Shown here in pieces: positions 1 to 7,661 of a stretch of 32,431 nucleotides of DNA; positions within the stretch are counted from its first letter, which is position 1; each line of letters begins with the position of its first letter. Below the pieces are notes generated by a model. It made no database searches. It saw only the letters and a program-made list of their open reading frames with translations, and had not been told where the DNA came from. The stretch is from assembly GCA_040757695.1 (NCBI GenBank), contig JBFLWK010000019.1, positions 1 through 32,431 of the forward strand, written 5' to 3'. Source of the DNA: Elusimicrobiota bacterium (GTDB lineage Bacteria > Elusimicrobiota > UBA8919). Both the position numbers and the translations under genes were made by a program.

Positions 1-138
1 GCAGAAGTTTCACTATTAGTGAAGGTTGTGCAGGACTTATTTTTTCCCGATTATTATACATATTAGTCGTCGGTAAATCAATAATACTATGAGTCAAAAA
101 ACAGCGTTTTCACGCATTTTTCAGGTTAAAAAGTATAT

Positions 139-226
139 GGAGAGGTGGCCGAGCGGCTGAAGGCGCAGGTCTCGAAAACCTGTAGAGTCTTTTAGGCTCT
201 CGTGGGTTCAAATCCCACCCTCTCCG
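139..226 (+). tRNA. tRNA-Ser (anticodon CGA)
   Basis: A type II tRNA folds cleanly. The acceptor GGAGAGG (139-145) pairs with CCTCTCC (219-225), with discriminator G226. The anticodon stem CAGGT/ACCTG encloses the loop CTCGAAA, giving anticodon CGA, which reads UCG serine codons. A long variable arm follows at about 183-201, and the T arm is GTGGG/CCCAC around TTCAAAT. No CCA is encoded, so the 3' end must be added by nucleotidyltransferase. The long variable arm and G discriminator are serine identity features. Confidence 0.96.
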
Positions 227-265
227 GGTAATAGGTAAGTTTTGCTGAAATTTGTAAGTTGTAAG

Positions 266-289
266 CGTGCTCCGACAAATTGGAGCACG
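266..289 (+). terminator. Stem-loop downstream of tRNA-Ser
   Basis: CGTGCTCC (266-273) pairs perfectly with GGAGCACG (282-289) around an 8-nt loop. No run of T follows, so it may be a transcript-end or processing hairpin rather than a standard intrinsic terminator. Confidence 0.35.
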
Positions 290-375
290 ACTAAATGGTG
301 ATTAAAAATCATCGACTACAAAAACTGAACTGTTTCCTTGACATTTACATATGAATGGGGCTGACCAGATATTAG

Positions 376-403
376 GATTTCACAATTTCAGAAAAGTGAA
401 ATC
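376..403 (+). repeat. Inverted repeat before ackA, related to the 9377-9408 palindrome
   Basis: GATTTCAC and GTGAAATC form perfect 8-bp arms around 12 nt. The run TTTCACAA then TTTCAGAA (378-393) is identical to the first half of the 32-bp palindrome at 9377-9408. It ends 17 nt before the ackA start and could be an operator or a member of the repeat family of this window. Confidence 0.6.
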
Positions 404-420
404 GTCAGACGGAGGCGAGT

Positions 421-1611
421 ATGAAAATCCTTGTGTTGAATTGCAGAATCTATTCTATTGAGTATGAGGTTTTTGAAATGCCGCAGGAAAAAGAATTGTG
501 TAAAGGTATCTTGAACCATATCGGGTTTGATGATACAATACTTACACATACTGTTGGCAATAAAACCGAAAGAATTGTTCAGCAGGTGCTTGACCATCAG
601 AAAGGGCTTGAACTTATTATAGCCACAGTTACAAATTCTAAGTACGGTTGCCTTAAATCCAAAGATGAAATTGATGCTATTGGGCACAGGGTTGTTCACG
701 GTGGATGGACATTCAGAAGTTCTGTGATTGTTGATGAGAATGTAAAAAAAGAGATTTACAAAGACTTTGAACTTGCACCACTTCATAACCCGTATAATCT
801 TAAAGGAATAGAAGTAGCAGAAACACTTCTATCAGGTAAAAAAAATGTTGCAGTATTTGATACTTCATTTCATCAGACAATACCTGAAGTTGCATTCCGA
901 TATGCACTGCCTGAACGGTTATATCAGGAATATAAAATCAGACAATACGGGTTTCATGGTATTTCGCATAAATATATTGCTGAACGAACCGCACAACTCT
1001 TAAAGAAAAAATCGGCTACTTTAATTTCGTTCCATCTTGGTGCCGGCTGTTCTGCATGCGCAATCAGAGATGGGAAATCTGTAGATACTTCTATGGGATT
1101 TACACCGCTTGAAGGGCTTGTTATGACTGATCGTCCTGGTGATGTCAGTTCTGGCGTTATTCTGTATCTTTTGAGAAGTGGCTGGACATTGAGCGAACTT
1201 GAAATGTGTCTGAATAAAGAAAGTGGCACCTTTGGGCTTTCAGGAATAAGTACTGAGATGAAAAAAGTGGTTGAATCAGCCCAGAAAGGCAACGAAAATG
1301 CGAAACTTGCAATAGATGTGTTTGTCTATAGAGCAAGAAAATATCTCGGCTCATACTGGTTTGTATTAGATGGTGAAGTTGAAGCAATATCGTTTACCGG
1401 TGGTATTGGTGAAAACTCGCCGCTTATTAGAGAAAGAATACTTGCAGAACTTGATAAATTCGGAATAAAAATTGATTCAAAAAAAAATGAAAAAGCAATC
1501 GGTGTAGAAAATGAAATAAATGATAGCGACTCAAAAGTCAAAGTATTCGTTTTACCGAGAAACGAAAAAATTTTAATCGCAAAAGAAACAATGGAAATAA
1601 TAAAAGGTTAA
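421..1611 (+). CDS. ackA: Acetate kinase homologue with altered phosphate loops
   Basis: Acetate kinase makes ATP and acetate from acetyl phosphate and ADP in the cytosol. The 396-residue length is normal. Conserved signatures include GHRVVHGG, APLHNP, VFDTSFHQT, YGFHGISHKY, DTSMGFTPLEGL, TGGIGENS and a late PRNE, covering the catalytic Arg, His and Asp positions and the late Glu. Two parts are unusual. The first phosphate loop, normally NAGSSSLKY at residues 7-15, reads NCRIYSIEY, and the second, normally HLGNG, reads HLGAG (205-209). The GTR(S/C)G motif reads TDRPG. Family membership is clear, but activity with ATP is uncertain. The start has GGAGG 7 nt upstream. No phosphotransacetylase gene is in the window. 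Confidence 0.88.
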   Translation: MKILVLNCRIYSIEYEVFEMPQEKELCKGILNHIGFDDTILTHTVGNKTERIVQQVLDHQKGLELIIATVTNSKYGCLKSKDEIDAIGHRVVHGGWTFRSSVIVDENVKKEIYKDFELAPLHNPYNLKGIEVAETLLSGKKNVAVFDTSFHQTIPEVAFRYALPERLYQEYKIRQYGFHGISHKYIAERTAQLLKKKSATLISFHLGAGCSACAIRDGKSVDTSMGFTPLEGLVMTDRPGDVSSGVILYLLRSGWTLSELEMCLNKESGTFGLSGISTEMKKVVESAQKGNENAKLAIDVFVYRARKYLGSYWFVLDGEVEAISFTGGIGENSPLIRERILAELDKFGIKIDSKKNEKAIGVENEINDSDSKVKVFVLPRNEKILIAKETMEIIKG

Positions 1612-1670
1612 AAGCAGGTGAAAGGTAAAAGGTTAAAATGTTCCTATAAAGAGTCAAGCGAAGGATGTTT

Positions 1671-1698
1671 GGAGTTTGGAGTTTGTCGTTTGTCGTTA
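1671..1698 (+). repeat. 4 x 7 bp tandem repeat arm before acsE
   Basis: Units are GGAGTTT twice, then GTCGTTT and GTCGTTA, all in 7-bp phase. Another loose purine heptad run (AAAGGTT-like units) lies at 1603-1634 and overlaps the last codon and stop of ackA. Confidence 0.75.
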
Positions 1699-1713
1699 TA
1701 TTAGGAGGTTTTT

Positions 1714-2502
1714 ATGTTCATTATCGGTGAAAAGATTAACGGGATGTTTAAAAATGTACGGGAAGCAATCCAGACAAAAAATAAAACAATAATTCAGGAA
1801 CTGGCAAGACAGCAACTTCTAGCTGGTGCGGATGCGCTTGATGTAAATGTTGGTCCTGCATCCGCGGAACCACTAAAAGATATGGAATGGCTTATTACAA
1901 CAATTCGGGAAACTACTGATAAACCGCTCGCTATTGACACAACAAAATTAGATGTTATGGAAAAAGGGCTTTCAATCGCCGGTGCGGGCTCGTTTCTAAA
2001 TTCAACTTCCGGTCAAAAAGAAAAATTGGATTTACTTCTGCCACTTGCCAAAAAATATAATACAAAAATAATCGCATTAACAATGACGAAATCCGGTGTC
2101 CCAGCAAATGCCGAATCACGACTGGAAATAGCAGCGAATATTGTTGCCGCAGCAATAGAACATGGGATAGAACCTGAAAATCTTTATATTGATGCGGTAA
2201 TACTACCTGTAAATGTTGCGCAAGACCATTCCCGCGCTGTTTTGGAGACAATCAGACAGTGCAAACTTATCTGTGACCCGCCACCCAAGACAATTCTTGG
2301 TTTGTCAAATGTTTCGCAGGGAACACTTGACCGTCCGCTGGTTGATAGAACATTTCTCGTAATGGCATTAGCAGCAGGACTTGATGCTGCGATATTAAAT
2401 CCGCTTGATAAAGAACTGATGGATGCAATGATAACAGCGGAACTTTTACTTGGCAAACAACTTTATTGCGATTCATATCTTGAGGCATACCGAAAAAAAT
2501 AA
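1714..2502 (+). CDS. acsE: 5-methyltetrahydrofolate:corrinoid/iron-sulfur protein methyltransferase
   Basis: AcsE (MeTr) moves the methyl group of methyl-THF to the cobalt of the corrinoid iron-sulfur protein, the last step of the methyl branch before CODH/ACS. The 262-residue TIM-barrel length matches characterised acetogen enzymes. Visible pterin-binding family motifs are IIGEKING at the start, GADALDVNVGP (about 38-48), PLAIDTTKLDVMEKGL, and GLSNVSQG (about 196-203). AGGAGG lies 7 nt before the ATG. The partner CFeSP and CODH/ACS genes are not here and should lie elsewhere. The assignment is firm because this short, stand-alone form differs from MetH. Confidence 0.93.
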   Translation: MFIIGEKINGMFKNVREAIQTKNKTIIQELARQQLLAGADALDVNVGPASAEPLKDMEWLITTIRETTDKPLAIDTTKLDVMEKGLSIAGAGSFLNSTSGQKEKLDLLLPLAKKYNTKIIALTMTKSGVPANAESRLEIAANIVAAAIEHGIEPENLYIDAVILPVNVAQDHSRAVLETIRQCKLICDPPPKTILGLSNVSQGTLDRPLVDRTFLVMALAAGLDAAILNPLDKELMDAMITAELLLGKQLYCDSYLEAYRKK

Positions 2503-2518
2503 TATAGAAAGTATGAGT

Positions 2519-2585
2519 GATACGGTGATAAGTTGATAAGTTGATATGTAAAAACATATTCCGTATTATCGTATAAACATATCAC
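2519..2585 (+). repeat. Paired 4 x 8 bp repeat arms between acsE and the nuoF-like gene
   Basis: The left arm has units GATACGGT, GATAAGTT, GATAAGTT and GATATGTA (2519-2550). The right arm (about 2554-2585) has four looser 8-nt units rich in CGTATTAT and CATATCAC, roughly inverted to the left. The rest of the 179-nt gap (to 2681) is AT-rich, with no promoter I can support. Confidence 0.6.
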
Positions 2586-2681
2586 ATACAGATGTATGGA
2601 CACTTGGCTGATAGATTTAAAATTTCAAAATTGTTGAAAATATCACAAACCAAAATTTTTTCTGTAGCAAGTTTTTAGAAA

Positions 2682-4346
2682 ATGGATTTCACAGAATTGA
2701 AACAAATTGCTTACAAAGAGTGGGAAAAAATTGTAAACCCGTCAAAGATTCTGATATTCGTAGGGCTTGGAACCTGCGGGAAATCTGCCCAAGCAGAAGA
2801 AGTAGAAGCAGTATTGTCCGCACTGTGTAAAAAGAAAAAAGTTGATTTTGAAATAATCCAGGTCGGTTGCATCGGGCTTTGCTATTTAGAACCATTAGTT
2901 GAGATAATTAAACCTGCCCAAACACCTGTATACTTTGGTAATCTCACAGTTAAAGAAGTTCCTAGGATTGTTAATTATATTTTGCATAATAAAATTCCAC
3001 AGAAACTTATTGTTGATGTAAAAAAATTACTGAAATATCAAACCAGAAGAATTCTGAAAAGATGTGGACTTATTAGCCCGGAAAATATCTATCATTACAT
3101 TGCGAACGATGGATACAGCGGGATAGATTTAGCATTGAAAATGTCGCCGGAAGGAATTATCAACGAAATAAAAAAATCCGGGCTTCGCGGTCGTGGTGGT
3201 ATTGGTTTCCCGACGGGTAGAAAATGGGAATTATGCCGAAACGCGAATACATACGAATTAGAAAATACGAATAAACACGAATTAAAAAGTATTCGTAGAA
3301 ATTCGTGTTGTAATTCGCACAAATTCGTGATTTGTAATGCTGAAGAAGGTGAACCTGGCACTTTTAAGGACCGGCTTCTGTTGGAAAGCGACCCGCATTC
3401 TGTTATTGAAGGTATGCTTATCGCAGGTTATGCGGTTGGTGCTGAAACTGGCTATATCTATATCAATCATAATTACACAATTGCGATAGATAGAGTCAAA
3501 AAAGCAATAGAAGAGGCAACAAAATATGGACTGCTTGGTAGAAATATTTTGGGCTCCCAATTTAATTTCCAGATTTTTGTCACATCTGCCGAAGGCGGTT
3601 ATGTTTCCGGCGAAGAAACAGCACTTCTGGAATTGCTTTCAGGTAAAAAAAGTATTCCGCGTTCAAGACCGCCATATCCAGTTGAAAAAGGTGTATTCAA
3701 TATGCCAACAGTTGTGAATAATGTTGAAACATATGCTAATGTGCCACAGATTATATTATATCATACAGAATGGTTCAGACAATGTGGGAATGTAAACAGT
3801 AGTGGGACAAAATTATTTTCAGTTTCAGGCGAGGTAAATAGACCAGGTGTAGTAGAATTACCATTAGGTATCCGCTTGAGACGGCTAATTTTTGATATTT
3901 GTGGTGGCTTACCGAAAAATAAAAAATTGAAAGCTGTTTCCGTCGGTGGACCTACCGGTGGCTGTGTGCCTAAAAAATATATTGATATATCAGTGGACTT
4001 TGATTCACTTTCCGAAATTGATGCTGCGATGGGTTCAGGCGGTATTATTGTTATAGATGAAACACAATCTATGGTTGAACTATGTAAATATTTTGCAAAA
4101 TTCAATATGAACGAATCCTGTGGAAAATGTAGCCCTTGTAGAATTGGCACGGTGCATTTATTCAATATCTTGAAAAAGATTACAGATGGTAAAGGCACAA
4201 CCGATGATATAAATAAACTGCAAGAACTTGCAAAAACAATTAAACTAACTGCTTTGTGCGGGTTAGGTCAGTCCGCACCGAATCCGGTAATATCAACATT
4301 AAAACATTTTTATTCTGAATATCAAAAAGTTCTATGCCACAAATAA
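2682..4346 (+). CDS. NuoF/HydB-like NADH-binding flavoprotein subunit
   Basis: This subunit should bind FMN and NAD(H) and pass electrons to the formate dehydrogenase encoded next. A thioredoxin-like [2Fe-2S] domain comes first (Cys32, Cys63, Cys67). The FMN/NADH domain has GLRGRGGIGFPTG (about 166-178), AEEGEPGTFKDR and EGGYVSGEETAL. An SLBB region follows, then ESCGKCSPCR (about 477-486) and a later Cys for the [4Fe-4S] cluster. It lacks the C-terminal ferredoxin domain of bifurcating HydB. About 18-20 extra residues at roughly 187-208 come from an inverted repeat element. It overlaps fdhA by 13 nt, so the two are probably translated together. No NuoE-like gene is adjacent. Confidence 0.88.
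   Translation: MDFTELKQIAYKEWEKIVNPSKILIFVGLGTCGKSAQAEEVEAVLSALCKKKKVDFEIIQVGCIGLCYLEPLVEIIKPAQTPVYFGNLTVKEVPRIVNYILHNKIPQKLIVDVKKLLKYQTRRILKRCGLISPENIYHYIANDGYSGIDLALKMSPEGIINEIKKSGLRGRGGIGFPTGRKWELCRNANTYELENTNKHELKSIRRNSCCNSHKFVICNAEEGEPGTFKDRLLLESDPHSVIEGMLIAGYAVGAETGYIYINHNYTIAIDRVKKAIEEATKYGLLGRNILGSQFNFQIFVTSAEGGYVSGEETALLELLSGKKSIPRSRPPYPVEKGVFNMPTVVNNVETYANVPQIILYHTEWFRQCGNVNSSGTKLFSVSGEVNRPGVVELPLGIRLRRLIFDICGGLPKNKKLKAVSVGGPTGGCVPKKYIDISVDFDSLSEIDAAMGSGGIIVIDETQSMVELCKYFAKFNMNESCGKCSPCRIGTVHLFNILKKITDGKGTTDDINKLQELAKTIKLTALCGLGQSAPNPVISTLKHFYSEYQKVLCHK
3244..3330 (+). repeat. In-frame inverted repeat element inside the nuoF-like gene
   Basis: Four CGAA cores start at 3244, 3254, 3268 and 3278, and four TTCG cores follow, with Cs at 3294, 3304, 3316 and 3326. 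The arms contain CACGAATT and AATTCGTG, so they are inverted. Spacing is 10/14/10 on the left and 10/12/10 on the right. It encodes a hydrophilic insert before the conserved KFVICN motif. Confidence 0.75.
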
Positions 4347-7027
4347 AAGTAATTATTGATGGTAAAAAGATAGAAACTTCTAAAGGGCTAACTGTGTTAG
4401 AAACAACGAGACAAAACGGGATTTATATACCATCTGTTTGCTTTCATCCCGACCTTGCACCTTACGGTGGTTGCCGACTGTGTATCGTGGAGATTGACGG
4501 TATAAAAGGACTGCCAACAGCATGCACCACATATATTGAAGATGGTATGGTTATCAGAACAAATACTGAACAACTCCAAAATTTACGCCGTCAGGTTTTT
4601 GAACTGATTCTGACCGAGCATGATAAATCCTGTACAACCTGTCTGAAAAATTTAAGATGTGAATTACAAACAGTCGCCGCTTATCTGGGAGTTGAATCTT
4701 TGTCTTTGCCTTATATAGAAGAAAAAGAAAAAAAATTAACCGTTTTTATAGACGAGCCGTTTTTCAACCGCGATTATAATTTGTGTATTCTTTGTGGAAG
4801 ATGTGTTCGTATCTGCGAAGAAGTAAGAAAAAACAATGCAGTAGATTTCATATCACGCGGGATTAAAACAGTGCCGGGTACGGCATTTGCCAAAAGACTT
4901 CAGGATTCGGATTGCGAATTCTGTGGTGCATGTGTGGATATTTGCCCGACGGGCGCACTTTTAGAAAAGGATTTTTACGAAACATTAAATCCGGACAGAA
5001 CTGTGACAACAATCTGTCCCTACTGCGGTGTCGGATGTTCAATAAAACTGGAAATAAAAAATGAGAAAATTATCAGAGTCACACCTGACTTAAACGGTCC
5101 GGTAAACAAAGGGCAGTTATGTGTGAAAGGGCGATTCGGTATAAAAGAGTTCGTGCATCATAAAGAACGGCTTACAAAACCACTTGCGAAACAACCTGAT
5201 GAAAGTTTTAAGCAAATTTCATGGCAGGAAGCACTGAATTTGGTTGCTGAAAAAATTCCAGAATATAAAGGTGATAAAATCGCAGTTATGTCGTCAGCAA
5301 AATGTACAAACGAAGAAAATTATATAATACAGAAATTTACACGAACGGTATTGAAAACCAATAACATTGACCACTGTGCCCGACTCTGTCATGCACCGAC
5401 TGTTGTAGGTTTAGCGCAAACACTCGGCTCAGGTGCGATGACCAATTCAATTTCTGAGATTGCGGATGCTAAAACTATTCTGTCAATTGGTTCTAATTCT
5501 ACATCTACTCATCCTGTGATTGGCTTAAAAATAAAAAAAGCAGTTGATAACGGTGCCAAACTGATAGTTATCAATCCAAAAAAAATTGAATTATGCCAGT
5601 TTGCGTATCTTTCGTTACATCATAAACCCGGAACCGATGTTGTATTACTCAACGGTATTGCAAAAGTTATAATTGACGAGAATCTGCAGGATAAAAAATT
5701 TATCCATGAAAGATGCGAAAATTATGAAGAATATATCAAACATATAAAAAGTATATGTTTAGACGAAGTAGAAAAAGTTACCGGTATTAAAAAGGATTTG
5801 ATAATAGAGACAGCAAGGATTTATGCAACCCAGAAGCCCGCATCCATTTTGTACGGTATGGGCATAACACAGCATTCGCACGGTACCGATAATGTATTTT
5901 GTATTTCTAATCTGGCGCTTTTAACCGGCAACATAGGAAAACCATCAACTGGAATAAATCCGTTACGTGGCCAGAACAATGTTCAAGGTGCGTGTGATAT
6001 GGGTGCGTTGCCGAATGTTTTTCCAGGCTATCAAAAAGTAAATGATAACACTGCAAGAGAAAAGTTTGAAAAATTTTATGAGACAGAATTAAATTCTCAA
6101 CCCGGTTTAACTTTAACAGAAATGTTTGAGAAAGCACATAAACGGGAAATTAAAGCGATGTATATTATCGGCGAAAATCCGGTATTGAGCGAGCCCTGTT
6201 CAAAACATACAGAATGTTCATTAACTGAACTAGACTTTTTGGTAGTTCAGGATATGTTTCTGACTGAGACAGCAAGATACGCAGATGTTGTTTTGCCTGC
6301 ATGCAGTTTCGCTGAGAAAGAAGGAACATATACAAATACCGAACGACGAGTCCAACTCTTAAATAAAGCAATAGAGCCGCTGGGCGAATCAAAACCCGAC
6401 TGGCAAATTGTCTGCGAACTTGCAAAAGAAATGAAATCAGGATTTGATTTTGAGAATCCGTCTGAGATAATGGATGAAATTGCAAGTATTGTTCCGATTT
6501 ACGGCGGTATTTCATATAAGCGGTTAAAACAAAATTCATTGAAGTGGCCCTGTCCTGACGAAAATCATCCCGGAACTGATATACTGCATAAAGATAAATT
6601 TACACACGGGAAAGGTAAGTTAATGCTCGTAACATATAAGCCGTCAATAGAAATTACTGATGATAAATACCCGTTTATACTTACAACTGAACGGCTTCTT
6701 TATCATTATCATACTGGAACACTTACCCGAAAAGTTAACGGGCTAAATAAAATCAAACCGGAAGAACTGCTTGAGATAAATCCGTTAGATGCTGAAAAAC
6801 TTGATATTAAAGATGGTGAGTATATTAAAATTGTTAGCCGGCGGGATGAACTCCAAGTTAAAGCGAAGATTTCTGAAAATCTGCCTGAAGGCGTTGTATC
6901 TATGAGTTTCCATTTTGCTGAAATACCGACGAATACATTGTTTAATCATACTGCAACCGACCCGCTCTCAAAAATACCGGAGTTGAAGATCTGCCCCGTC
7001 AGGATTGAGAAACTAATAAATGAATAA
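4334..7027 (+). CDS. fdhA: Formate dehydrogenase catalytic subunit (NuoG-type N-terminus, Mo/W-bisPGD, Cys form)
   Basis: It reduces CO2 to formate, or the reverse, and feeds the methyl branch. The 897 residues begin with a NuoG-like module: a [2Fe-2S] domain (Cys set in about 35-65), the HxxxCxxCxxxxxC motif, and two [4Fe-4S] ferredoxin motifs, CILCGRC and CEFCGAC. The molybdopterin part starts near residue 226 with CPYCGVGC. The metal ligand is Cys352 in ARLCHAPTV (codon TGT, 5387-5389), where many acetogen enzymes have selenocysteine. The C-terminal guanine-dinucleotide domain has the LTTERLLYHYHTG region. With the preceding flavoprotein it resembles NAD(P)-linked clostridial FdhAB. It overlaps mobA by 8 nt. 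Confidence 0.92.
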   Translation: MPQIKVIIDGKKIETSKGLTVLETTRQNGIYIPSVCFHPDLAPYGGCRLCIVEIDGIKGLPTACTTYIEDGMVIRTNTEQLQNLRRQVFELILTEHDKSCTTCLKNLRCELQTVAAYLGVESLSLPYIEEKEKKLTVFIDEPFFNRDYNLCILCGRCVRICEEVRKNNAVDFISRGIKTVPGTAFAKRLQDSDCEFCGACVDICPTGALLEKDFYETLNPDRTVTTICPYCGVGCSIKLEIKNEKIIRVTPDLNGPVNKGQLCVKGRFGIKEFVHHKERLTKPLAKQPDESFKQISWQEALNLVAEKIPEYKGDKIAVMSSAKCTNEENYIIQKFTRTVLKTNNIDHCARLCHAPTVVGLAQTLGSGAMTNSISEIADAKTILSIGSNSTSTHPVIGLKIKKAVDNGAKLIVINPKKIELCQFAYLSLHHKPGTDVVLLNGIAKVIIDENLQDKKFIHERCENYEEYIKHIKSICLDEVEKVTGIKKDLIIETARIYATQKPASILYGMGITQHSHGTDNVFCISNLALLTGNIGKPSTGINPLRGQNNVQGACDMGALPNVFPGYQKVNDNTAREKFEKFYETELNSQPGLTLTEMFEKAHKREIKAMYIIGENPVLSEPCSKHTECSLTELDFLVVQDMFLTETARYADVVLPACSFAEKEGTYTNTERRVQLLNKAIEPLGESKPDWQIVCELAKEMKSGFDFENPSEIMDEIASIVPIYGGISYKRLKQNSLKWPCPDENHPGTDILHKDKFTHGKGKLMLVTYKPSIEITDDKYPFILTTERLLYHYHTGTLTRKVNGLNKIKPEELLEINPLDAEKLDIKDGEYIKIVSRRDELQVKAKISENLPEGVVSMSFHFAEIPTNTLFNHTATDPLSKIPELKICPVRIEKLINE

Positions 7028-7610
7028 AAACATTTCTGCGGTTGTTTTAGCAGGCGGAAAAAACGGACGGTTCTCTGGCTTTAATAAAGCGTTTCTTAAA
7101 ATAAACGGCAAAAGAATTATTGATTCAACACTGGATATTCTAAAGAATATTTTTCGTGAAATAATAATTGTCACCAATAACTATGCAGATTTTGCCGAAT
7201 TCCATGATATAACAGTTGTCAGTGATATTGTAAAAAATTGTGGTCCTGTAGGCGGTATTTACACAGGACTAAAAACGATAAATACCGATTATGCTTTTTT
7301 TGTTGCCAGTGATATGCCGTTTATAAATAAAAATCTGATAGAACAAATTCTGAAATTAGCGTATAAAAAAAATACAATTGCTGTTATGCCATGCTCTGAA
7401 AAAGGGTTGGAACCGCTTTTTGCCGTGTATAACAAAAAAATTATAACAGGTCTTGAAAAAGCGATAGAAACAGAAAAATTATCAATTACCAAAATAATTG
7501 AAAAAATGGATTATGACCGTCTAAAACTGACCGAAGATGAAACGCAGTTTTTGATAAATATAAATACTGCTTCTGATTTTTACCGCTATTCGCGTCCGTT
7601 CGCAATATAG
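7020..7610 (+). CDS. mobA: Molybdenum cofactor guanylyltransferase
   Basis: MobA joins GMP to molybdopterin to form the dinucleotide cofactor that FdhA needs. The 196-residue protein has the nucleotidyltransferase signature VVLAGGKNGRF near the N-terminus followed by the conserved NKAFLKI Lys, GPVGGIYTGL (about 80-89) and ASDMPF (about 97-102). It overlaps the end of fdhA by 8 nt, so the cofactor gene is probably coupled to its client enzyme. The stop is followed at once by the fhs promoter, so this is likely the end of the fdh transcript. Confidence 0.9.
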   Translation: MNKNISAVVLAGGKNGRFSGFNKAFLKINGKRIIDSTLDILKNIFREIIIVTNNYADFAEFHDITVVSDIVKNCGPVGGIYTGLKTINTDYAFFVASDMPFINKNLIEQILKLAYKKNTIAVMPCSEKGLEPLFAVYNKKIITGLEKAIETEKLSITKIIEKMDYDRLKLTEDETQFLININTASDFYRYSRPFAI

Positions 7611-7613
7611 AGA

Positions 7614-7641
7614 TTGACATAACCCAATTTTTTTGTATAAT
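7614..7641 (+). promoter_or_regulatory. Sigma-70-type promoter for fhs
   Basis: TTGACA (7614-7619) and TATAAT (7636-7641) are separated by 16 bp, a full consensus match. Transcription would start near 7648, inside or just before the GGAGG at 7648-7652, leaving a leader of only about 14 nt before the fhs ATG at 7662. Confidence 0.85.
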
Positions 7642-7661
7642 ATCAGTGGAGGTAAAAAACT

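Noticed and set aside
338-343. TTGACA upstream of ackA as a -35 box
   Set aside because: No acceptable -10 box lies 15-19 bp downstream, so I do not call a promoter.
954-1292. Open frame on the minus strand inside ackA, and many similar antisense frames across the window
   Set aside because: They mirror well-conserved plus-strand genes, have no recognisable domains and no ribosome binding sites.
5387-5389. Selenocysteine codon in formate dehydrogenase
   Set aside because: The active-site codon is TGT, an ordinary cysteine, and the frame has no internal TGA.
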